The notes below the pieces were generated by a model. It searched no databases. It was not told the origin of the DNA and saw nothing but the letters and a program-made list of their open reading frames with translations. The translations under genes and the position numbers were made by a program. Positions 58,579 to 64,000 of a stretch of DNA of 64,000 nt are shown piece by piece (within the stretch, counting starts at the first letter, position 1; each line of letters begins with the position of its first letter). The stretch comes from Alteriqipengyuania abyssalis (GTDB lineage: Bacteria > Pseudomonadota > Alphaproteobacteria > Sphingomonadales > Sphingomonadaceae), in NCBI RefSeq assembly GCF_019857185.1, contig NZ_JAHWXP010000005.1:36815-100814 (forward strand). Direction: 5' to 3'.

Positions 58579-60723
58579 ATGCTTCGCAACAGCCTTCTTA
58601 CCGGAGCCGCCACCGCACTGGTTGCGGTCGCGATGCCCGCCGCCGCGCAGGATCTGACCGCGCCTGACTATCCCGAAACCCGTACCGGCGATGTCGTGGA
58701 AGAGCACTTCGGGCAGCAGGTCGCAGATCCCTATCGCTGGCTCGAGAACGATGTCCGCACCGACAAGGAAGTCGCCGACTGGGTCGCGCGCGAGAATGCC
58801 GTCACCGACGCCTTCCTCGCCCGCCTGCCGGGACGCGAGGTGCTGAAGAAGCGGATCACGCAGCTGACCGATTACGAGCGCTTCGGCCTGCCGACCGACA
58901 AGGACGGGCACTATTTCTACACCCGCAATAACGGGCTGCAGAACCAGAGCGTACTCTATGTGCGCGACGGGCTGGATGGGGAGGCGCGCGTGCTGATCGA
59001 CCCCAATGAATGGTCGGAAGACGATGCCACCGCGCTCGCCGATTATGCGATCACCGATGATGGCAGCAAGCTGCTCTACGCGATCCAGGATGGCGGCAGC
59101 GACTGGCGCACGGTCAAGGTGATGGATGTCGCCACCGGCACGGTGCTGCCCGACACGGTCGAATGGGTGAAGTTCTCCAATCTCGACTGGGCGAAGGACG
59201 GCAGTGGCTTCTACTACAGCCGCTTCCCGGCGACGGGCGAGGGCGAGACGTTTCAGGCGCTCAACACCAACCAGCAGGTCTATTTCCACACGCTCGGCAC
59301 CGATCAGGATGGCGACACGCTGGTCTACGAGACGCCCGACCAGCCCGAGCTGAACCACACCGCGCAGGTGAGTGATGATGGCCGCTGGCTGGTCGTCACC
59401 AGCTCCAGCGGGACCGACGATCGCTACGAAGTGACGCTGATCGATCTGGAGCGCCCCGATGCCGACCAGATGACCTTGGTCCCCGGGTTCGAGAACAACT
59501 ATTCCTATGTCGGCAACCTCGGCAGCCGGTTCTTCTTCGTCACCAACGACGATGCGCCGCTGAAAAAGGTAGTGACGGTGGATGTCACCGCGCCGCAGCA
59601 GGGCTGGAGCACGGTGATCCCCGAAAGCGAGCAGACGCTCGACGGAGTGTCGCTGGTCGGCGGCAAGCTGATCGCCAGCTATCTGGTCGACGCCAAGAGC
59701 AAGATCGAGGTGTTCGGCCTGGACGGCACGCCGCAGGGCGAGGTCGCACTGCCCGGCATCGGTAGCGCGGGCGGCTTCGGCGGCGATCCTGAACAGACTG
59801 AGACGTTCTACGCCTTCTCCAGCTACAACCGCCCCACGACTATCTACCGCTACGATGTCGCGAGCGGCGAGAGCACGATCTGGGCCCAGCCCGAGGTTTC
59901 CTTCGATCCGGACGATTTCGTGGTCGAACAGAAGTTCTACACTTCGAAGGATGGCACGCGGGTGCCGATGTTCCTAGTCCGCAGCAAGGCGGTGGCCGAG
60001 AGCGGCAAGGCGGTGCCGACGCTGCTCTATGGCTATGGCGGGTTCAACATTTCGCTCACCCCGGGCTTCAGCCCCTCGCGCCTCGCATGGGTCGAATCGG
60101 GTGGCGCCTACGTGGTCGCCAACATCCGGGGCGGCGGCGAATACGGCAAGGCCTGGCACGATGCCGGGCGCCTGAACAACAAGCAGAACGTGTTCGACGA
60201 TTTCATCGCTGCGGGTGAATACCTGATCGATGAAGGGATCACGCCGGAAGATGGTCTCGCGATCCAGGGGGGATCGAACGGTGGCCTGCTGATCGGCGCG
60301 GTGACCAACCAGCGGCCCGATCTGTTCGCGGCGGGCAATGCGGCCGTGGGCGTGATGGACATGCTGCGCTTCGACCAGTTCACCGCCGGTCGCTATTGGG
60401 TTGACGATTATGGCTATCCCAGCAAGGAAGCCGACTGGAAGGTGCTGCGCGCCTATTCGCCGTACCACAACATCCGTTCGGGCGTGGATTACCCCGCGCT
60501 GCTGGTGACCACCGCCGATACCGACGACCGCGTGGTTCCCGGGCACAGCTTCAAGTACACCGCCGCGCTGCAGGCGGCTGACCTTGGTGACAAGCCGCAG
60601 CTGATCCGGATCGAGACCCGCGCGGGCCACGGTTCGGGCAAGCCGACCGACAAGGCAATCGAGGAAGCGGCCGACGTGCTCGCCTTCCTCGCCGCGTTCA
60701 CCGGGCTCGAAATCGAGAAGTAG
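58579..60723 (+). CDS. prolyl oligopeptidase (S9A), exported
   Basis: A 714-residue enzyme cleaving short peptides after proline. Signal peptide (residues 1-23, ending AAAQ), then the N-terminal segment and seven-bladed propeller, then the alpha/beta-hydrolase domain. The triad is Ser566 (QGGSNGG), Asp649 or Asp650 (TDDRV) and His684 (RAGHGSGK). The start is ATG 58579; frame continuations further upstream lie inside the hydrolase gene. Likely periplasmic. Confidence 0.94.
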   Translation: MLRNSLLTGAATALVAVAMPAAAQDLTAPDYPETRTGDVVEEHFGQQVADPYRWLENDVRTDKEVADWVARENAVTDAFLARLPGREVLKKRITQLTDYERFGLPTDKDGHYFYTRNNGLQNQSVLYVRDGLDGEARVLIDPNEWSEDDATALADYAITDDGSKLLYAIQDGGSDWRTVKVMDVATGTVLPDTVEWVKFSNLDWAKDGSGFYYSRFPATGEGETFQALNTNQQVYFHTLGTDQDGDTLVYETPDQPELNHTAQVSDDGRWLVVTSSSGTDDRYEVTLIDLERPDADQMTLVPGFENNYSYVGNLGSRFFFVTNDDAPLKKVVTVDVTAPQQGWSTVIPESEQTLDGVSLVGGKLIASYLVDAKSKIEVFGLDGTPQGEVALPGIGSAGGFGGDPEQTETFYAFSSYNRPTTIYRYDVASGESTIWAQPEVSFDPDDFVVEQKFYTSKDGTRVPMFLVRSKAVAESGKAVPTLLYGYGGFNISLTPGFSPSRLAWVESGGAYVVANIRGGGEYGKAWHDAGRLNNKQNVFDDFIAAGEYLIDEGITPEDGLAIQGGSNGGLLIGAVTNQRPDLFAAGNAAVGVMDMLRFDQFTAGRYWVDDYGYPSKEADWKVLRAYSPYHNIRSGVDYPALLVTTADTDDRVVPGHSFKYTAALQAADLGDKPQLIRIETRAGHGSGKPTDKAIEEAADVLAFLAAFTGLEIEK

Positions 60724-61047
60724 GGCATACAATTCGAGCGAAGCGGGGCCTTCGGGCTCCGCTTCGTGTTTCGAGCGCGCATCGCGAGTCGAAATGGCGC
60801 CTTGGCTTGCTGAACCAAGCTTAACGAAGCAGCATTGCGAGACGGGCCTCGGCGACGTTTCCGATACAAATCATGTTGTAAAACCAGCGGCAAACCACAG
60901 GAAACTGCGGAATTCCGCCCGTTCAGGTTTGAGGCCATTTGTATTAACAATGGCTTTCGCCGTAATTCAGTCACACCTCACCGGGTGGTCTCTAGAACAG
61001 TTGGTGTTCGGGCAATGGCGCTCGGCACCACAGTGAGGAGACACACA
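60724..61047. other. 324-base intergenic region
   Basis: Holds a terminator-like hairpin close behind the peptidase gene (60739-60766) and then AT-richer sequence that presumably contains the promoter of the 61048 gene. No gene seen. Confidence 0.5.
60739..60766 (+). terminator. hairpin with TTCG loop after the peptidase gene
   Basis: CGAAGCGGGGCC and GGCTCCGCTTCG pair around a TTCG tetraloop with one internal mismatch. TGTTTCG follows. Confidence 0.6.
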
Positions 61048-61581
61048 ATGCAAAGCTTCACCAAGGCCGCCCTGTGCACCGCTGCCGCGGGCGCCATGGC
61101 CTTCACCACCGCCGCCCCTGCCGATGCCCAGCGCTATCGCGACCGCGACAATGACGGGATCAGCGCGGGCGAAGTCATCGCCGGCGCGCTGATCATCGGC
61201 GGGATCGCCGCGATCGCTTCCGCTTCCAACCGCGACCGTTATCGGGACGACCGTTATCGCGACAATTACTACCGTTCCAACGGCAACCCGCGCCGCGCGA
61301 TCGACAAGTGCGTCCGCGTTGCCGAGAATCAGGCCCGCCGGGCCGGCTATCGCTACGCCAACGTGGTCGACATCAACCGGGTTCGCGACACCCGCCGTGG
61401 CTGGAACATCACCGGCCGGATCGAGGTCGATGGGGCGCGCGGCTATCGTGACCAGCGCCGTGGTTACGACCGGCGCGGCTATGACCGTCGCGGCGACAGC
61501 GGCCGGTTCAGCTGCGAAATCCGTCGCGGCCGGGTGGTCGACATCGATTATCGCGGGATTCGTGGTCTCAACCGGATCTGA
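61048..61581 (+). CDS. exported Arg/Tyr-rich protein, paralogue of the next gene
   Basis: A 177-residue protein. A signal peptide (ending PADAQ) is followed by a glycine-zipper-like segment (AGEVIAGALIIGGIAAIASA), an Arg/Tyr-rich stretch, and a domain with two Cys (DKCVRVAENQARRAGY and FSCEIRRGRVVDIDY) probably in a disulfide. The start is ATG 61048 behind GAGGAG. Function unknown. Confidence 0.8.
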   Translation: MQSFTKAALCTAAAGAMAFTTAAPADAQRYRDRDNDGISAGEVIAGALIIGGIAAIASASNRDRYRDDRYRDNYYRSNGNPRRAIDKCVRVAENQARRAGYRYANVVDINRVRDTRRGWNITGRIEVDGARGYRDQRRGYDRRGYDRRGDSGRFSCEIRRGRVVDIDYRGIRGLNRI

Positions 61582-61716
61582 CCCGCGCCAGTTCGTCGCG
61601 ACGTTCGCGTAGCGACAGGGGAAAGGCGGTTCAGCCCCATGACAGGGCTGGCCGCCTATTCCGGTTTCACGGTCGCGCCGGGGTTCTCCCCGGATTGCAT
61701 GAAAGACAACAGGACA

Positions 61717-62439
61717 ATGCGCCAACTGACCACGTTTTCGCTTGCCGGTGCCACTGCGGCGCTGGCTCTCTCCCCGGTACAGGCAGCCCAGTTACCGCCG
61801 ATGGCTCAGCCCGCTGCGCAGATCGCGCCGGTCGCGGCTACCGGCTCCGACTTGAGAGTGGACGAGGCGCAGCAATATCGCCGCTATCGCTATCACCGGC
61901 GCCATCGTGGCGGCGGGGTGGACGCGGGCGACGTGATCGCGGGCGCGCTGATCCTGGGTGGCATCTTCGCCATCGCCAGCGCGGCCACCAATTCGAACAA
62001 CGACGACCGCGACTATGTCCGCAACGACGAGTTCGACCGGGCGGTGGATCGCTGTATCTCCCGCGTAGAGCGCCAGTCGCGTGTCGGCTCGGTCGACAAT
62101 GTCGGGCGGACCGGCAGCGGCTATTCGGTGACCGGCACGACCTATGACGGCAGCGGCTTTACCTGCCGCGTCAACCGTTCGGGGCAGGTCCTCGATGTCC
62201 GCTATGGCCGCGGTTACCAGGGCTATGACGGCTACCAGTCGGATCAGGGGTACGGCGACTCGCAGTACTCTGACGAGGCCTATGCCCGCGCGCGCGGCAA
62301 CACCTATGCGACGCAGAGCTATGGCTACCCCTCGCAGGGCAGCACCGCGCAGCCTGCCTATCCCGGCGGACCGGTGCCGGGCGAGGACTACGACGACTAT
62401 GATGGCGACCCGGACGATGGCTACGGCGAGCCCTATTGA
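61717..62439 (+). CDS. exported protein, paralogue of the preceding gene
   Basis: A 240-residue protein with the same order as the 61048 gene: signal peptide (ending VQA), the shared AGDVIAGALILGGIFAIASA segment, the Cys-containing domain (DRCISRVERQS, FTCRVNRSGQVLDVRYG), plus an extra Gly/Tyr/Asp-rich tail of about 75 residues. ATG 61717 has AGGACA in front; 61699 is an alternative. Function unknown. Confidence 0.8.
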   Translation: MRQLTTFSLAGATAALALSPVQAAQLPPMAQPAAQIAPVAATGSDLRVDEAQQYRRYRYHRRHRGGGVDAGDVIAGALILGGIFAIASAATNSNNDDRDYVRNDEFDRAVDRCISRVERQSRVGSVDNVGRTGSGYSVTGTTYDGSGFTCRVNRSGQVLDVRYGRGYQGYDGYQSDQGYGDSQYSDEAYARARGNTYATQSYGYPSQGSTAQPAYPGGPVPGEDYDDYDGDPDDGYGEPY

Positions 62440-62492
62440 TCGGGCCCGCTAGGCTGTCTCCGTCGCCGGGATGATCGAGAGACCCTCGAACA

Positions 62493-63260
62493 CTATGTTC
62501 GGGGGTCTTCTTCCTGGGGCAGGGCGTCCTCTTCGAAGAAAATCCCGTCGCTTTCCGGGGCAATCGCCTCGGCCACCGCTTCCGCGCCGATCTCGGTCTC
62601 GCGGTCGCTGGCCATTTCGCGTTCGTGGAACGCGGGCAGGCCGAGGTTGTAGCGGATCGCCGCGCTGCGCAGCACAAGCCCAGCAAATGCCGCCACCGCC
62701 CAGACGAGCCAGTCGCTCACCCCGTGCGGGTCGAACAGCCACATTCCGAAGCTGCACAAGGTCGCCGACAGGGCGGCTGCCGTCACGTAAAGCTCAGGCC
62801 GCATCAGGATCGACGGGCGGCCCGCAATCACATCGCGAATGGTTCCGCCAACGGTGCCGGTGATGATCCCCATGATCGTGGCCGAGATCGGCGGCAGGCC
62901 GTAGCTCATCGCCTTCGCCGCGCCGAGCACCGAATAGGCCGCCAGCCCGACGCCATCGGCGTAGTCGAACAGCTTGCCCTGCCACCAGCGGGTCGGCGTG
63001 TTCCACACGATCGCGGCCATCGAGATACACACCGCCGCGTACCAAGGATGGCGCACCCAGAAGACCGGCGCGTCGATCAGCAGATCGCGCACGGTGCCGC
63101 CCCCGACGCCGGTCATCAGCGCAAAGAAGCCCATCGTCACGAAAGTCTGCCGCTCGCGCGCGGCGATCAGCGCGCCCGACAGCGCGAACACGGCGACCCC
63201 GACCAGATCCAGCCAGTCGAGCACGGGGGTCAGGATTACGGAGGCGTCGGCAACAGGCAT
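62493..63260 (-). CDS. TRIC-like cation channel family protein (YadS type)
   Basis: A 255-residue protein with seven membrane segments in two glycine-rich halves (TGVGGGTVRDLLI and TGTVGGTIRDVIAG), the repeat pair of the UPF0126/TRIC family. Bacterial members form trimeric cation channels. The C-terminal 45 residues are acidic. It reads away from the following VOC gene. Confidence 0.9.
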   Translation of the reverse strand: MPVADASVILTPVLDWLDLVGVAVFALSGALIAARERQTFVTMGFFALMTGVGGGTVRDLLIDAPVFWVRHPWYAAVCISMAAIVWNTPTRWWQGKLFDYADGVGLAAYSVLGAAKAMSYGLPPISATIMGIITGTVGGTIRDVIAGRPSILMRPELYVTAAALSATLCSFGMWLFDPHGVSDWLVWAVAAFAGLVLRSAAIRYNLGLPAFHEREMASDRETEIGAEAVAEAIAPESDGIFFEEDALPQEEDPRT

Positions 63261-63307
63261 GGCAGCCTGCTAGCGGTGCAGGATCGCGGGCACAATCGGC
63301 AGCGGGA

Positions 63308-63742
63308 TCAGTCCTTCGCGAACAGCTTGTCCGGGTCGGCCATAGCCTTGATCTCCAGCGCGTTGCCGCTGGGATCGCGGAAGAACATTGTCGCCTGCTC
63401 GCCGGGCTGCCCCTTGAAGCGCACGGTCGGCTCGATCACGAACTCCAGGCCTGCGCCGGTCAGCCTGTCGGCGAGCGCCTGCCACTGGTCCATCGGCAGC
63501 ACCACGCCGAAATGGGGCACCGGCACGGCCTCTCCATCGACCGCATTGCGATCCTCTCCCGCAGCGCGCGCGGCGACTGCGGCGGGCGCCACGTGAGCCA
63601 CGATCTGGTGGCCGTAGAAATCATAGTCGACCCAGTCACGATCCGAGCGCCCTTCGCGGCAGCCGAGCAGCGCGCCGTAGAAATTGCGCGCCGCGTCGAG
63701 ATCGTGAACGGGGAAGGCGAGATGGAAGGGGGGAATGCTCAT
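63308..63742 (-). CDS. VOC/glyoxalase-fold protein
   Basis: A 144-residue protein with the paired beta-alpha-beta modules of the vicinal oxygen chelate family. HLAFPVHDLDAARNFYGALL at the start holds the first metal His; HFGVVLP and ATMFFRDPSGNALEIKA provide the second His and Glu. The specific reaction is unknown. Its ATG overlaps the stop of the gene upstream by four bases. Confidence 0.9.
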   Translation of the reverse strand: MSIPPFHLAFPVHDLDAARNFYGALLGCREGRSDRDWVDYDFYGHQIVAHVAPAAVAARAAGEDRNAVDGEAVPVPHFGVVLPMDQWQALADRLTGAGLEFVIEPTVRFKGQPGEQATMFFRDPSGNALEIKAMADPDKLFAKD

Positions 63743-64000
63743 GCCCGTTCTTGTGCCGCATCGGGCAGGGCGAACGCAACCGCGTGGGCGAGCGCGAAGC
63801 CGATGATCGCAGCCGCGCCATATCCGGCAAGCGGGGTGGGGTAGTTTGACATCAGCGCGGCGAGCCAGAAGCCGAACAGGCTCATGCCGATGGGATAGCG
63901 CGCGCTTCGCGGCAGGCCGGTGCCGAACAGCATGATCAGCACTGCGCCGGCAAGCGAGAGCGCGATGAGAGCGGCACACAGGCGACGAGCCGGGAGCGCC
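63739..64000 (-). CDS. membrane protein, 5' end outside window
   Basis: The reading frame is open to the right window edge; 86 or more residues with at least two hydrophobic segments (LIALSLAGAVLIMLFGTGL, AALMSNYPTPLAGYGAAAII) remain. The stop overlaps the VOC gene start (ATGA), so the two are coupled. No family recognised. Confidence 0.7.
   Translation of the reverse strand, partial: ALPARRLCAALIALSLAGAVLIMLFGTGLPRSARYPIGMSLFGFWLAALMSNYPTPLAGYGAAAIIGFALAHAVAFALPDAAQERA

Overview
The window is about 64 kb of high-GC chromosomal DNA from an alphaproteobacterium. It is most likely a member of the Sphingomonadales close to the Erythrobacteraceae. The reasons are the codon and GC style, the str-S10-spc-alpha ribosomal super-cluster lacking rpsD, the tlyA-tspO-ubiK neighbourhood, O-succinylhomoserine sulfhydrylase, and dispersed palindromic repeats typical of sphingomonads. 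The taxonomic placement is inference from gene content, not from a search.

Layout. 1-8.5 kb: ordinary housekeeping genes (NadE C-terminal part, a lipoprotein, a DMT transporter, a diguanylate cyclase, IlvE, secreted proteins, TlyA, TspO, UbiK). A 470-base gap at 5.7-6.2 kb holds a tiny 18-codon reading frame on the minus strand with an exceptionally long Shine-Dalgarno sequence and a terminator behind it. 8.5-16.8 kb: an accessory island bounded by two near-identical 33-bp copies of the ubiK 3' end. It carries a tightly coupled seven-gene minus-strand operon: haem-oxygenase-like diiron enzyme, FeeM/LuxI-like acyltransferase, ferritin-like diiron protein, membrane desaturase, PhyH-like dioxygenase, CapA-like protein and MFS exporter. 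A divergent membrane hydroxylase and a GFA protein complete it. This looks like a biosynthetic cluster for an oxidised acylated or lipid-like product. 16.8-31.2 kb: core genes (RecO, two membrane glycosyltransferases, MetZ, a Glu-type dehydrogenase, ApaG, a LysR regulator, a ToxR-like membrane regulator, a tandem PilZ protein) and an iron-uptake pair (TonB receptor plus PiuC-type hydroxylase).

31.2-34.5 kb: a small second accessory patch with a broken HTH-like gene, direct repeats, and a strikingly AT-richer gene for a reverse transcriptase of the defence-associated (Abi/DRT) kind, preceded by a perfect palindrome. 34.5-55.3 kb: the ribosomal/translation super-cluster (rpsL to rplQ, with fusA, tuf, secY, adk, rpoA). 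One SRPBCC gene is inserted before rpsM. Lineage oddities include S12 Arg88, long extra domains on S5 and L3, an EF-G insertion, and a long hairpin-rich rpsJ-rplC spacer. 55.3-64 kb: secreted and envelope genes (Asn/Gly-rich exported protein, fasciclin lipoprotein, serine hydrolase, prolyl oligopeptidase, two paralogous exported proteins), then a TRIC-like channel, a VOC protein and a membrane protein cut by the window end.

The two strongest candidates for something undescribed are the oxygenase-rich island and the stand-alone reverse transcriptase. No tRNA, rRNA, CRISPR array, insertion sequence or integrase was recognised.
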